Numbered from the stretch's first letter, positions 26,836 to 36,152 are shown. The stretch: 64,000 bases of DNA from Roseomonas sp. (GCA_020249145.1 JADCGF010000023.1:42281-106280); one strand, 5' to 3'. The notes: a model not told the origin generated them from the sequence alone. Program-made: numbers and translations.

Positions 26836-27603
26836 TCAGCCGCGCGCCGCGGTTGCGGCACCAGCGCGGCGATTGATATGCCCACCTCCACCGCAATCCA
26901 GCACCGAGCCGGTCATGAAGCGGGCGTCGTCCGAACACAGGAACATCACGCCATTGGCGAAATCCGCCGGCGTGCCAAGCGCGCCCATCAGCGACCGCGC
27001 GCGGATTGCTTCCGCATAGCCGCCCGGCATGGGATTGCCGGCACTACCCTCGGCAAAGCCTGGCCGCGCGCTATTCACCCGCACGCCTGTGGGGCCGAGT
27101 TCCAGCGCGAAGGCACGCGTCAGATATTCCAGCGCACATTTGGAAGCGCCATAGGGCACGCCATTGCCGCGATGCACTTCCGCCGCCGCTGAGGTGACAT
27201 TGACGATCGAACCGCGCCCAGCCGCGGCCATGGCGCGGCCAATGCCCTGCATCAGGCGGAAAGGTGCCCGCGTATTCACGGCCAGGATCTTGTCCCATTC
27301 TGCGCCGGTCACATCCATGAGGGGGATGAAGGGATAAATGCCGGCATTGTTGATCAGCACCTGCGGCGCGCCCTTGCTGGTGACGGCGGCAATCAGCCCA
27401 TCAAGCGCGCCATCATCGGTAAGGTCAGCGGGGTGCAGCACAACGCGCCCTGGCGGCAGCGTATTGGCGAAAGCAGCAAGTGCGCCGGCATCGCCATCAG
27501 TCAGCAGCAATTGCGCGCCTTCCCGCGCAAAGGCCTCCGCCAGCCCGCGCCCGTAAATCCCGGCAGCGCCGGTGATGACCACTTGTTGACCCGCAAAACG
27601 CAT
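26836..27603 (-). CDS. SDR family NAD(P)-dependent oxidoreductase
   Basis: The 255-residue enzyme is a classical short-chain dehydrogenase. The cofactor loop VVITGAAGIYGRGLAEAF sits at the N-terminus, with VLINNAGIYPFIPLMDVTG, the catalytic serine in IVNVTSAAAEV, and an intact YGASKCALEYLTRAFALELG as the YxxxK. The TLPPGRVVLHPADLTDD region supplies the acidic residue near the adenine. The end has the standard GSVLDCGGGGHI. The start at 27603 follows a GAGAAGGGGG ribosome site; the open frame to 27684 is ignored. It is 27 nt upstream of the SBP-family-3 gene and divergent from the TauD operon. The substrate is unknown. Confidence 0.93.
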   Translation of the reverse strand: MRFAGQQVVITGAAGIYGRGLAEAFAREGAQLLLTDGDAGALAAFANTLPPGRVVLHPADLTDDGALDGLIAAVTSKGAPQVLINNAGIYPFIPLMDVTGAEWDKILAVNTRAPFRLMQGIGRAMAAAGRGSIVNVTSAAAEVHRGNGVPYGASKCALEYLTRAFALELGPTGVRVNSARPGFAEGSAGNPMPGGYAEAIRARSLMGALGTPADFANGVMFLCSDDARFMTGSVLDCGGGGHINRRAGAATAARG

Positions 27604-27744
27604 GGCGCTTGCCCCCTTCTCATGCGGCAGGATGCGCCCTTGCGGGCAGATCGCCAAGCCTCTGGGCTTGCCGGCATCGGCCAAGCGGTGCCAGCATCCC
27701 CACCAAGAGACAAAGCCGGGGGAAACGTAACGCCGAGGCGTATA

Positions 27745-27758
27745 TCGCCGCGCGGCGA
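27745..27758. promoter_or_regulatory. 14-bp perfect palindrome in the SDR/TauD divergent region
   Basis: TCGCCGCGCGGCGA reads the same on both strands. It lies between the divergent SDR and TauD-type genes, 32 nt before the TauD ATG, a reasonable place for an operator. The G+C-rich composition makes chance palindromes likely, so this is a weak candidate. Confidence 0.3.
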
Positions 27759-27789
27759 ACGCTGACCCCTATTGCAGAAGGGGTATGCC

Positions 27790-28689
27790 ATGCTGACTGT
27801 CACCAATAATGATTCCGTGCTGGGTGCGACCATCACCGGCGTTGATTTGTCGAAGCCGCTTTCCGATAAGGATTTTGCTGGCATTCTGCGCGCGCTCGGC
27901 GAAAGGGGCGTGCTGCGCTTTCCGGGCCAATTGCTGGAACCAGCGGCGCTTCGTGATTTTTCGCTGCGCTTTGGCAGTATTCAAACCTCGCTGACCGGCA
28001 AATTCCAGGATGCCAATGTGCCGGAAGTGGGCATATTGTCGAATATCGTGGAAAACGGGGAGCCGATTGGTCTGGCGGATGCCGGGCAGGATTGGCACAC
28101 GGACATGTCCTATCGCGACACAATGGGCTTCGTGAATGTGTTGAACGCGCATCAGGTGCCGCATCGCGACGGTAAGCCGCTCGGTAATACCGTTTTTGCC
28201 AATATGCACGCGGCCTATGAAACCCTGGACCCAGCGCTGAAAGAAAAGCTCGCCAACGCGACCGCGACGCATGACTTCAACAAATTCTGGGACAATATGT
28301 GCAAGCGCCCCGGCAGCACCCGCCCGCCGCTGACAGCGGAGCAACGCGCCAAGCGCCCGCCTTCTGTGCACCCGGTATTCATGACGCATCCGATTACCGG
28401 GCGGAAGGTACTGTATTGCAATCCTGGCTATGCGATCCGCATCAATGAGCTTTCGGAAGCCGAAAGTGATGCGGTTTTGGAAAGGCTTTTCGCGCATCAA
28501 TTGGAAGCGCGCTTCCTGCACACCCATATGTGGACCGTAGGTGATGTGCTAATTTGGGATAATCTTGGCACGCTGCATAACGCTTTGCCGGATTACGGGC
28601 CGAATGAACACCGCCTGATGAAGCGCTGCCAGGTCATGGCGGATCGCGTGTTCCAATCTGATTTCATCCAGCGCGCGCTGGCAGCCTAA
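27790..28689 (+). CDS. TauD/TfdA family Fe(II)/2-oxoglutarate-dependent dioxygenase
   Basis: The 299-residue protein matches the TauD/TfdA family. The iron ligands are His and Asp in QDWHTDMSYRD, and the distal histidine is in GTLHNALPDYGPNEHRLMKR, where the following Arg binds 2-oxoglutarate. The N-terminal ATITGVDLSKPLSDKDF is typical. Enzymes of this family hydroxylate taurine, alkylsulfates, phenoxyacetates and similar compounds. The start at 27790 is preceded by AGAAGGGG. It heads a run of same-strand genes (FAH, Ldh, SBP-family-5), suggesting uptake and degradation of one compound. The substrate is unknown. Confidence 0.93.
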   Translation: MLTVTNNDSVLGATITGVDLSKPLSDKDFAGILRALGERGVLRFPGQLLEPAALRDFSLRFGSIQTSLTGKFQDANVPEVGILSNIVENGEPIGLADAGQDWHTDMSYRDTMGFVNVLNAHQVPHRDGKPLGNTVFANMHAAYETLDPALKEKLANATATHDFNKFWDNMCKRPGSTRPPLTAEQRAKRPPSVHPVFMTHPITGRKVLYCNPGYAIRINELSEAESDAVLERLFAHQLEARFLHTHMWTVGDVLIWDNLGTLHNALPDYGPNEHRLMKRCQVMADRVFQSDFIQRALAA

Positions 28690-28700
28690 GGGGCGTAATC

Positions 28701-29489
28701 ATGCGTTGGATTCGCTTCACCGCCGAAGACCGCACCCGCTATGGCATTCTGGAAGGTGACCGCATTCTGGAAGTGCAGGGCAGCCCTTTTGATGGTTATG
28801 AAAAAACATCCCGTAAGCATGATCTGGCGGCTGCGAAAATCGAAGTGCCGGTGATCCCGCGCACCTTCTACTGTGCCGGGTTGAATTATGTTGAGCATGT
28901 CAAGGAAGGCGCGGCAAAGCGCGGCGAAGTGCCGAATATTCCGACCAAACCCGATATGGGCTACCGCGCCAGCAATGCGCTGATCGCCCATGGGGAGACC
29001 GTCATCATCCCTGCCGATGCGACCGAAAAGATTCACTACGAAGGCGAGCTTGTCGCCGTGGTCGGCAAGAAGGCTAAGAACCTGTCAGAGGCCGAGGCGC
29101 TAAGCTGCATCATGGGCTGGACCATCGGCAATGATGTGAGTGAGCGTACCTGGCAGAAAAGCGACCGCACTTTCTGGCGTTCCAAGAATACCGATACCTT
29201 CAAGCCCATGGGGCCATGGATTGAAACCGAATTCGATATGGAAGCAGCGCGTACGAATGTGCGGCTGAATGGGGAAATCACCACCACTTTCGAAACCGGC
29301 CATATGCTGTTTTCCACCGCAGTCTTCATTGCGGCGATGACGCGGTATGTGACGCTCTATCCCGGTGATGTGATCTGGATGGGCACGGATGGCGTTTCGC
29401 CCGATGTGAAATCCGGCGATGTGGTGGATATTGAAATCACGGGCATTGGCCATTTGACCAATCCCTTCCTGCGCGCCAGCGCGTCATAA
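28701..29489 (+). CDS. Fumarylacetoacetate hydrolase family protein
   Basis: The 262-residue enzyme carries the FAH-family metal site: YCAGLNYVEHVKEGAAKRGE, then KIHYEGELVAVVGKKAKN (the conserved E-x-E), and WTIGNDVSERTWQKSDRT with the third acidic residue. The C-terminal GDVIWMGTDGV matches the family. Members hydrolyse C-C bonds of 1,3-diketones or act as hydratases, decarboxylases or isomerases in aromatic and sugar-acid breakdown. It lies 11 nt after the TauD gene and 11 nt before the Ldh-family gene, so all three are in one operon. Confidence 0.93.
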   Translation: MRWIRFTAEDRTRYGILEGDRILEVQGSPFDGYEKTSRKHDLAAAKIEVPVIPRTFYCAGLNYVEHVKEGAAKRGEVPNIPTKPDMGYRASNALIAHGETVIIPADATEKIHYEGELVAVVGKKAKNLSEAEALSCIMGWTIGNDVSERTWQKSDRTFWRSKNTDTFKPMGPWIETEFDMEAARTNVRLNGEITTTFETGHMLFSTAVFIAAMTRYVTLYPGDVIWMGTDGVSPDVKSGDVVDIEITGIGHLTNPFLRASAS

Positions 29490-29500
29490 GGGGCAGCACC

Positions 29501-30583
29501 ATGGATGTCGCCGCTGATAAGGTCCGCGCGCAGATTGAAGCCATTCTGCTATCTTGGGGAATGGAACCAGACCTGGCCGCCACCACCACCGAAGCCATGA
29601 CGAAAACCGATCTGTTCGGCGTGGATAGTCACGGCATTTCCATGCTGATGACCTATGAAAAGCGCTGGCAGGAAGGCAAGCTGAAGATCAATGCGCGGCC
29701 CAAAATTGAACGCCGCACCGCTTGCACCGCGTTGATTGATGCCGGTGCTGGGCTTGGGCATCCGGTTTCCAGCTATGGCATGAATCTGGCTGTGGATATG
29801 GCGAAGGAAGCCGGGCTTGGCGTGGTGGGTGTGCGCAATTCGCATCATTTCGGCGCGGCGGGTGTTTATGCGCGCATTGCGGCGCGGCGTGGCGCCATTG
29901 GCCTGGTCACCAGCGCCACGCGCGGCGTGACCATGGTGCCAACCCGCGGCGCGAAGCCGGTGCTGGGCACCAATCCCATCGCCTTTGCAGCACCTGCCGG
30001 GCGCAATCTGCCCTTTGTGCTGGATATGGCGACCACCACCACGGCAGCGGGCAAGGTGAAGGTCTATGATTTGAATGAACGCGCCATGCCGGCTGGCTGG
30101 GTGGTGGATGGTGCGGGCAATCCGATCACAGATGCCAAGCGCGGCATGAAGATTTTGCATGAAGAACCGGAAGGCGGCTTATCGCCACTCGGCGGTTCTC
30201 CTGAGATGGCAAGCCATAAAGGCTATGGCTTGGCGATGATGGTGCATATTCTGGGAGGCACTTTGGTGGGTTCTTCTTTCTCCCCCATTCGCAACCGCAC
30301 GCAAAAGCCGAATGATCCCGATGATATAGGCCATTTCTTCATGGCGATTGACCCTGGTGCCTTCCGCGCGCCGGGTGAATTCGAAGCCGATCTGGACGCG
30401 GTGATTGATGAATTGCACGAAACCCCAGCGGCTGATCCCACCAAGCCCGTGCTGGTGGCGGGCGATCCGGAAGAAGCGGAACGTCAGCGCCGGCTGAAAC
30501 ACGGCATTCCCGTGCCGCCCGCTTTGGATAAGCATATCCGTGCCATCTGCGCCCGCTCCGGCGCGGCTTATTTGTTAAGCTGA
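29501..30583 (+). CDS. Ldh family (malate/L-lactate dehydrogenase type 2) oxidoreductase
   Basis: The 360-residue protein is a member of the NAD(P)-dependent malate/L-lactate/ureidoglycolate dehydrogenase family, which has an unusual non-Rossmann fold. Visible marks are TKTDLFGVDSHGISMLMTYE with the catalytic histidine region, VVGVRNSHHFGAAGVYARIA, TRGAKPVLGTNPIAFAAPA, and GYGLAMMVHILGGTLVG. The family oxidises 2-hydroxy acids. Its place between FAH and a peptide-type solute receptor suggests it oxidises a hydroxy-acid intermediate. Only the reaction class is supported. Confidence 0.93.
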   Translation: MDVAADKVRAQIEAILLSWGMEPDLAATTTEAMTKTDLFGVDSHGISMLMTYEKRWQEGKLKINARPKIERRTACTALIDAGAGLGHPVSSYGMNLAVDMAKEAGLGVVGVRNSHHFGAAGVYARIAARRGAIGLVTSATRGVTMVPTRGAKPVLGTNPIAFAAPAGRNLPFVLDMATTTTAAGKVKVYDLNERAMPAGWVVDGAGNPITDAKRGMKILHEEPEGGLSPLGGSPEMASHKGYGLAMMVHILGGTLVGSSFSPIRNRTQKPNDPDDIGHFFMAIDPGAFRAPGEFEADLDAVIDELHETPAADPTKPVLVAGDPEEAERQRRLKHGIPVPPALDKHIRAICARSGAAYLLS

Positions 30584-30595
30584 GGAAGCACCGCC

Positions 30596-32152
30596 ATGAA
30601 GCGCCTGCTGCTTGCCGCCCTTGTCGCTTCCATGCCGGCCACGGCGCAGAATCTGCGCATGGGGGTGGGGGCGCAGATCACCTCGGCTGATCCGCATTTC
30701 CACAATATCTCGCCCAATAACGCCTATGCTTCAATGGTGTTCGACAATTTGTTGGAAACGGATGCCAAGGCGCGGTTGATAGGTTCCTTGGCGGAATCCT
30801 GGAAGCCGGTGGGCGAGGATGCCTGGGAATTCACGCTCCGCCGCGGTGTGCGCTTTCACAATGGATCGGATTTCACCGCGGAAGATGTAGCCTTCACGCT
30901 GGAACGCATTCCGCAAGTGCTGAATAGCCCAGGGTCTTTCCGCACCTATACCCAAGCCATCACGGGCGTTGAAATTATTGACTCCCATTCGCTGCGCTTC
31001 CGTACCAATGGCCCGGCGCCCTTGCTGCCTACGGACTTGGCACAAGTGCCAATGCTCGACCGTGAAACACATCAGGGCGCGACGACCGAGGATTTCAACG
31101 CGGGCCGCGCGGCGATTGGCACCGGGCCTTATCGCATGATGGCTTATCGTTCGGGCGATCGCATTGATTTGCAGCGCTTTGACGGCCATTGGCGCGGTCG
31201 CCCCGCCTGGCAGAGCGTGGATTACCGCATGATCACCAATGATGCGGGCCGCACAGCAGCGCTCCTGGCGGGTGACATAGACATCATTGATCAGGTGCCG
31301 ACATCGGATATTGAACGCCTTAGGCGTGATCAGCGTATTGCACTCAGTGAAATAGACAGCATGCGCTTCATCTATTTCGCGTTGGATCATATGCGCGATG
31401 GGCCAACGCCCTTCATCACGGATCATGATGGCAAGCCTTTCGACCGCAATCCGCTGAAAGATGTGCGGGTGAGGCGCGCGTTGTCACTTGCCATTGATCG
31501 CCCGGCAATTGTGGCGCGCGTGATGGAAGGTGCGGCGAGTGCCACGCGCCAAGTGATGCCGGAAGGTGGCTTTGCCTATGTGCCGGAACTGGCGGCCACG
31601 CGCGCTGATCCTGATCTGGCAAAGAAGTTGTTGGCGGAAGCGGGCTACCCTAATGGCTTCCGCCTGACCCTGCACGGGCCGAATGATCGCTACCCGAATG
31701 ATGCACGTATCGCGCAAGCGGTTGGGCAGATGTGGACCCGCATTGGCATTCGCACCCAGGTGGATGTGGCGCCCTATGCCAGTTTCATCGCCAAGGCATC
31801 GCGTCAGGAATTTTCGGTATTCCTGGTTTCCTGGGGCAGTTCCACCGGTGAACCCATGGCAGGTTTGCGTTCCATTGCCGCAACTTTTGACCGCGCGCGC
31901 GGCACAGGTTCGGTCAATCGCGGGCGCTATTCCAACCCCGAGTCTGATACGCTGCTTGCCACCGCCGCGCGGGAATTGGACCCCACCAAGCGTGAAGCCC
32001 TGGTGCGCCAGGCAACACGTGTGGTGGTGGAAGATGCCGGCATCATCTCCACCCATTTGCAGAAGAATATCTGGGCGATGCGCCGCGGCTTCGCCCATGA
32101 TTCGCGCGTGGATGAAAGAACCCGCGCCCAGGATGTGACGCCCGCGCGGTAG
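30596..32152 (+). CDS. ABC transporter substrate-binding protein (family 5, peptide/nickel/opine type)
   Basis: The 518-residue protein has a signal peptide MKRLLLAALVASMPATAQN and the family 5 solute-binding fold. The N-terminal region contains YASMVFDNLLETDAKARLIG and a WEFTLRRGVRFHNGSDFTAE segment, diagnostic for this family. RRALSLAIDRPAIVARVMEG lies in the second lobe. Receptors of this type bind oligopeptides, opines or glutathione and deliver them to an ABC permease, but no permease gene is adjacent. It ends the TauD-FAH-Ldh operon by 13 nt spacing and is convergent with recR (8-bp gap). Confidence 0.93.
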   Translation: MKRLLLAALVASMPATAQNLRMGVGAQITSADPHFHNISPNNAYASMVFDNLLETDAKARLIGSLAESWKPVGEDAWEFTLRRGVRFHNGSDFTAEDVAFTLERIPQVLNSPGSFRTYTQAITGVEIIDSHSLRFRTNGPAPLLPTDLAQVPMLDRETHQGATTEDFNAGRAAIGTGPYRMMAYRSGDRIDLQRFDGHWRGRPAWQSVDYRMITNDAGRTAALLAGDIDIIDQVPTSDIERLRRDQRIALSEIDSMRFIYFALDHMRDGPTPFITDHDGKPFDRNPLKDVRVRRALSLAIDRPAIVARVMEGAASATRQVMPEGGFAYVPELAATRADPDLAKKLLAEAGYPNGFRLTLHGPNDRYPNDARIAQAVGQMWTRIGIRTQVDVAPYASFIAKASRQEFSVFLVSWGSSTGEPMAGLRSIAATFDRARGTGSVNRGRYSNPESDTLLATAARELDPTKREALVRQATRVVVEDAGIISTHLQKNIWAMRRGFAHDSRVDERTRAQDVTPAR

Positions 32153-32160
32153 TCAGCGCT

Positions 32161-32757
32161 TTACAAGGGCCGCCTGGCCTTCAACGCCGCCGCCAAAGTG
32201 CCATCATCCAGCACATCCAAGGCGCCACCAATCGGCACGCCCTGCGCGAGCCGCGTGATGGCAACGCCGAAAGGCTTCAGCCTATCCGTCACGTAATGCG
32301 CGGTAGTCGCACCTTCGACCGTTGCGGGCAAAGCGAGGATCACCTCTGCCACATCGCCCTGTTCAATGCGGGCGAGCAGCGGCTGGATGGCCAAATCCTC
32401 AGGCCCAGTGCCGGACAGCGCGGAGAGCATGCCGCCCAGCACGTGAAAAAGCCCCTGATGCGCATGGGCGCGCTCCAAAGCCCATAAATCCGCAACCCCT
32501 TCCACCACACATACCAGCTTCCTATCCCGATGCGGATCACGGCAAATGGCGCAAGGGGAGATGGCGTCCAGATTGCCGCAAACCTCACAGGGTTTGACGG
32601 CGGCCGCAGCATCACGTAGCGCCGCAGCCAAGGGCAGCATTTGGCTATCAGGGTCCATCAGCATTTTAAGCACGGCCCGGCGCGCGCTGCGCCGACCAAG
32701 GCCAGGCAGGCGCGAGAGTAGCGCAATCAAATGCTCGATCGGGTCGTTATGCAGCAT
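32161..32757 (-). CDS. recR: Recombination mediator RecR
   Basis: The 198-residue DNA-repair protein works with RecF and RecO to load RecA at gaps. The helix-hairpin-helix start LIALLSRLPGLGRRSARRAV is followed by a four-cysteine zinc finger (CEVC at 57-60 and CAIC at 69-72), and then a Toprim domain with LVCVVEGVADLWALERAHAH and further acidic residues. The size is the family norm. It follows ybaB by 16 nt and completes the dnaX-ybaB-recR cluster. Confidence 0.97.
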   Translation of the reverse strand: MLHNDPIEHLIALLSRLPGLGRRSARRAVLKMLMDPDSQMLPLAAALRDAAAAVKPCEVCGNLDAISPCAICRDPHRDRKLVCVVEGVADLWALERAHAHQGLFHVLGGMLSALSGTGPEDLAIQPLLARIEQGDVAEVILALPATVEGATTAHYVTDRLKPFGVAITRLAQGVPIGGALDVLDDGTLAAALKARRPL

Positions 32758-32773
32758 CAGGCTGCGCGCAGCC

Positions 32774-33097
32774 TCAGAAGGGCAGCTTCATGCCTGGCGG
32801 CAGATTCATACCCGCGGTCGCCTTTTGCATCTCGGCCGCCATGGTCGTTTCCACCTTCTGCTTGGCATCGGCATGGGCGGCGACGAGCAAATCTTCCAGC
32901 ACTTCGCGTTCATCCGCATTCATCAGCGAAGGGTCAATGGTCACGCGGCGCAAATCACCCTTGCCGGTCAGGCGCACGACCACCATGCCGCCGCCGGATT
33001 GGCCTTCCACTTCGGTGGCTTCCAGCTTGGCCTGCATTTCCTGCATGCGCGATTGCATCTGCTGCGCCTGCTTCAACATATTGCCCAGGTTCTTCAT
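32774..33097 (-). CDS. YbaB/EbfC family nucleoid-associated protein
   Basis: The 107-residue DNA-binding protein has the short family layout: a coiled N-terminus MKNLGNMLKQAQQMQSRMQE, a VEGQSGGGMVVVRLTGKGDL beta core, and a VEDLLVAAHADAKQKVE-type helix ending in MNLPPGMKLPF. Homologues dimerise and bind DNA, sometimes acting in nucleoid organisation. It lies 12 nt after dnaX and 16 nt before recR, the standard cluster. Confidence 0.95.
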   Translation of the reverse strand: MKNLGNMLKQAQQMQSRMQEMQAKLEATEVEGQSGGGMVVVRLTGKGDLRRVTIDPSLMNADEREVLEDLLVAAHADAKQKVETTMAAEMQKATAGMNLPPGMKLPF

Positions 33098-33109
33098 GGT
33101 CTCTTTCGC

Positions 33110-35020
33110 CTAAAAATCATCGGGAGGGGTTTCATCATCGCCGTAAGCGGGTTCGGCATCGGGCGGCGCGAAATCGCGCGCATCATCATCGGTCAGGGCG
33201 GCATTGCGCGACAAGCCATAGGCATCAGCAGCGCCATCATGCACCGCTTCAATCGTCGCCCCCGGAAAGGCCGCCAGGATGGCCTGCACCAAGGGATGCG
33301 CGCGCGCAGTTGCAAGCCGATCCGCCTCCGCTTCCTTGCCTTGTGCGGCCAGCGTCGGCGCACCGGCTTCCTGGCTGATGATCACCGTCCAGCGCTGGCC
33401 GGTGGCCTCAGATAAAAGCGCGGTCAATTGCGCGGCCAAATCGCGCGGCGCATCCGGTTCAGGGTTGATTTCAAGCCGCCCCGGCGCAATGCGCACGGGG
33501 TGCACACTATGGCGAAGCTGCGCATGCAATAGCGGCTTTATGCCGGAAGCCAGCGCCACAATTTCCTGCCAGGTGCTGGGCTGCGCCAGCGCGGTCACGG
33601 GCGGGCTTGGCGCTGCTTCGGCACGCACCGGCGCACCGCCGGCCACCGCGCGCAAGCTGCCGCCGCCGCCACCAGGCGTTGGGCGAGGCGCGGAACCTAT
33701 TTCCCCCGCTTCGGTCAGGCGCTTCACCAAATCACCCGGCGTTGGCATATCGGCCACATGGGCAATGCGGATCAGCACCATTTCCGCCGCAGCGCGACGA
33801 TCCGCGCCTTCAAGCTGCAATTCGCCAATGCCCTTCAGCAGCATTTGCCAGGTGCGGCCCAACACCGGAACGGAAAGCCTTTGTGCCAAGGCAGCACCGC
33901 GCACGCGTTCGGCTTCTGGCAGAGACCCATCCTTGCGCAACGCGGGGGCTGCACGGAATCGCGTCAGCAAATGGCAAAGCTCCGCCAAATCTTGCAAAAT
34001 CACCAAGGGATCAGCGCCCAATTCATGCGCACGATCCATGATGCCAAGGGCTGCGGCAATATCCCCGCCCATCAGCGCTTCCATCAAATCAATGATCATG
34101 GCGCGGTCCGCCAGGCCCAGCATATCGCGCACCGCTTCGGCGCGCACTTCGGCAGCACCGGATTGGCCAATCGCCTGATCCAGCAAGGAAAGCCCATCAC
34201 GCACGGAACCATCGGCGGCGCGCGCAATCATGGCCAGTGCATCGGCTTCCGCCGTCACCGCTTCCTTCTCACAAATCCGCGCGAAATGCTGTGCCAAGCT
34301 ATCCTGCGGCACGCGGCGCAGCGCAAAGGTCTGACACCGGCTGCGAATGGTGATCGGCACCTTGCGCAATTCCGTTGTCGCCAGAATGAAAGTCACGCCG
34401 GATGGCGGTTCTTCCAACGTCTTCAGAAAGGCGTTGAAGGCAGCACCCGACAGCATATGGCATTCATCAAGGATAAAAACCTTCTGCCGCCCCTGGCTCG
34501 CGCGGAAACGCAGCGCTTCGCGCAATTCCCGAACATCATCCACGCTATTATTGGAAGCAGCATCCAATTCCACCACATCCGGGTGACGATCCGCGAGTAT
34601 CGCCTTGCATTCCGGGCAAACCCCGCAAGGGTCCGCCGTGGGGCCGCCCTTGCCATCCACACCAATGCAGTTCAGCGCACGCGCAATGATGCGCGCCGTC
34701 GTGGTTTTTCCCACGCCGCGCACGCCGGTCAGCAGAAAAGCGTGATGCACGCGTCCCTGGGCAAAAGCGTGGCGCAGCGTGCGCACCAGCACATCCTGCC
34801 CGATCAGATCATCGAAATTCGTGGGCCGGTATTTGCGCGCCAATACGCGGTAGCCCGGCTGTTCGGCTGGCCTCGCCACCGGGGCGGGCGGCGGTGCAGG
34901 CGGCGTTGGGTCGCCGAAAAGTCCCGGCCCTTCTGGCGCCGGCGGTTCGGGCAGGCCCGCTTCTTCTGGCTTGTCATCGCCAGGCGCGGGAAGCGGTGAG
35001 CCGAACATATCGGAAGCCAT
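33110..35020 (-). CDS. dnaX: DNA polymerase III subunit gamma/tau
   Basis: The 636-residue clamp-loader ATPase starts MASDMFGSPLPAPGDDKPEE with a proline-rich N-terminal tail before the AAA+ core. That core shows YRPTNFDDLIGQDVLVRTL, the Walker A LLTGVRGVGKTTTARIIA, the zinc-ligand CGVCPECKAI, the Walker B VFILDECHML and TLEEPPSGVTFILATTE (sensor 1). The C-terminal half is Pro/Ala-rich and extends into the tau-type domain. Longer open frames reach into the SRP RNA gene, but the start at 35020 leaves that RNA intact. A dozen related replication and repair functions share this cluster order in alphaproteobacteria. Confidence 0.96.
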   Translation of the reverse strand: MASDMFGSPLPAPGDDKPEEAGLPEPPAPEGPGLFGDPTPPAPPPAPVARPAEQPGYRVLARKYRPTNFDDLIGQDVLVRTLRHAFAQGRVHHAFLLTGVRGVGKTTTARIIARALNCIGVDGKGGPTADPCGVCPECKAILADRHPDVVELDAASNNSVDDVRELREALRFRASQGRQKVFILDECHMLSGAAFNAFLKTLEEPPSGVTFILATTELRKVPITIRSRCQTFALRRVPQDSLAQHFARICEKEAVTAEADALAMIARAADGSVRDGLSLLDQAIGQSGAAEVRAEAVRDMLGLADRAMIIDLMEALMGGDIAAALGIMDRAHELGADPLVILQDLAELCHLLTRFRAAPALRKDGSLPEAERVRGAALAQRLSVPVLGRTWQMLLKGIGELQLEGADRRAAAEMVLIRIAHVADMPTPGDLVKRLTEAGEIGSAPRPTPGGGGGSLRAVAGGAPVRAEAAPSPPVTALAQPSTWQEIVALASGIKPLLHAQLRHSVHPVRIAPGRLEINPEPDAPRDLAAQLTALLSEATGQRWTVIISQEAGAPTLAAQGKEAEADRLATARAHPLVQAILAAFPGATIEAVHDGAADAYGLSRNAALTDDDARDFAPPDAEPAYGDDETPPDDF

Positions 35021-35043
35021 GGCGCGGGCGGTCTCTCGAAAAA

Positions 35044-35142
35044 GGTGGAAGGCCGGCAAGCGACCCGAACAAGAACCCGTTACGGCTGCTTCCTTCCGGA
35101 CCTGACCGGGTTGGCGAGGAGCCCGTCCACCGCCGACCTTCC
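35044..35142 (-). ncRNA. ffs: Bacterial small signal recognition particle RNA (4.5S)
   Basis: The minus strand contains GGTCAGGTCCGGAAGGAAGC with AGCCGTAACGGG following, the invariant Ffh-binding hairpin with its GGAA tetraloop and symmetric internal loops. The ends pair: GGAAGGTCGGC (35142-35132) with GCCGGCCTTCC (35057-35047), 11 bp with one G-U, giving an RNA of about 96-99 nt. A TTTTTC run follows at 35044-35039 and probably ends the transcript. Its place immediately upstream of dnaX is the usual alphaproteobacterial one. The RNA works with Ffh in co-translational targeting of membrane proteins. Confidence 0.95.
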
Positions 35143-35228
35143 GATAGCACCATATCATGTCCCTATGCCCCAATGCCAATGGGGGGGCTTGGTTGCCGCG
35201 CGCCGTGCCGCGTGGCAGGTTCATGCCC

Positions 35229-36152
35229 ATGCTTTCGATCCCCGCCAGCCGACCCAATGCCTATACGGGCAGCCCGCTAGACCGGGCTTCCCATCGCCGC
35301 GAAGACGCCGCCTTCATTGAAGCGGCGCTTGCCGATCCCAATACGGTCTTCGCCCCCGTCTGGCGCGCCCGCAGCCTGATGCGTGGCGTGGCCGAAGGCG
35401 CCCCCCAAGCCGTTCTGCTGACGGGGGAGGCCGCCGGCGCGCTCCGCATGGCGGGCGGGCCCTGGGCCTGGCTGGGTGAATGGGAAGGCCGGCAGGTCTT
35501 TGCCGTGGATTGTTCCACCGCGGATGACCCGATTCCCCTGCTGCCCTCGGAATTGGGCGTATTTGCTGATCTGCGCCAGGTGGCCGGGCTGCTGCCGCCC
35601 GGGGAAGCCAGCGTGCTGGCCCATGCGCGCGGCCTGATGCATTGGCGCACCAAGCACCGGTTTTGCGGCGTTTGCGGCGGCGTTTGTGAACCGCGCAGCG
35701 CCGGCAATGCGATGAGCTGCACGGCCTGCAATACCCAGCACTTCCCGCGCACCGACCCCGCCGTGATCATGCTGGTGGTGCGTGGCGATTCCTGCCTGTT
35801 GGGTCATTCGCAGCGCTTCCCGAATACCACCATGTATTCAACGCTCGCCGGCTTTGTGGAACCGGGCGAAAGCCTGGAAGAAGCGGTGCAGCGAGAAGTT
35901 CAGGAAGAAACTGGCGTGCGGGTTGGCGCGGTGCGCTACCATTCATCCCAGCCCTGGCCTTTTCCATCTTCCATTATGCTTGGCTTCCATGCCGAGGGGC
36001 TGAGCGAGGAAATCACCATTGATCCCGAAGAATTGCGCGATGCGCGCTGGTTCAGCCGGGATGATTTGCGCAATCATGAGCAGCTCGGATTTTCCTTGCC
36101 GCGCGTTGATTCCATCGCGCGCCGGCTGATCGAGGATTGGTTGGTATCATGA
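35229..36152 (+). CDS. nudC: NAD(+) diphosphatase / RNA decapping hydrolase NudC
   Basis: The 307-residue Nudix enzyme splits NADH, NAD and NAD-capped RNA. It has a zinc ribbon, CGVCGGVCEPR and CTACNTQHFPR, in the middle. The Nudix box is LAGFVEPGESLEEAVQREV followed by QEETGV, and the SQPWPFPSSIMLGF motif just after it is diagnostic for NudC. I chose the ATG at 35229 with AGG 9 nt before; 35223 and 35157 are possible in-frame starts. Its stop overlaps the lipoprotein start (ATGA at 36149). Confidence 0.95.
   Translation: MLSIPASRPNAYTGSPLDRASHRREDAAFIEAALADPNTVFAPVWRARSLMRGVAEGAPQAVLLTGEAAGALRMAGGPWAWLGEWEGRQVFAVDCSTADDPIPLLPSELGVFADLRQVAGLLPPGEASVLAHARGLMHWRTKHRFCGVCGGVCEPRSAGNAMSCTACNTQHFPRTDPAVIMLVVRGDSCLLGHSQRFPNTTMYSTLAGFVEPGESLEEAVQREVQEETGVRVGAVRYHSSQPWPFPSSIMLGFHAEGLSEEITIDPEELRDARWFSRDDLRNHEQLGFSLPRVDSIARRLIEDWLVS

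Noticed and set aside
35021..35257. N-terminal extension of dnaX to 35257
   Set aside because: It would be translated through the SRP RNA; the start at 35020 gives a normal protein and leaves the RNA gene intact.
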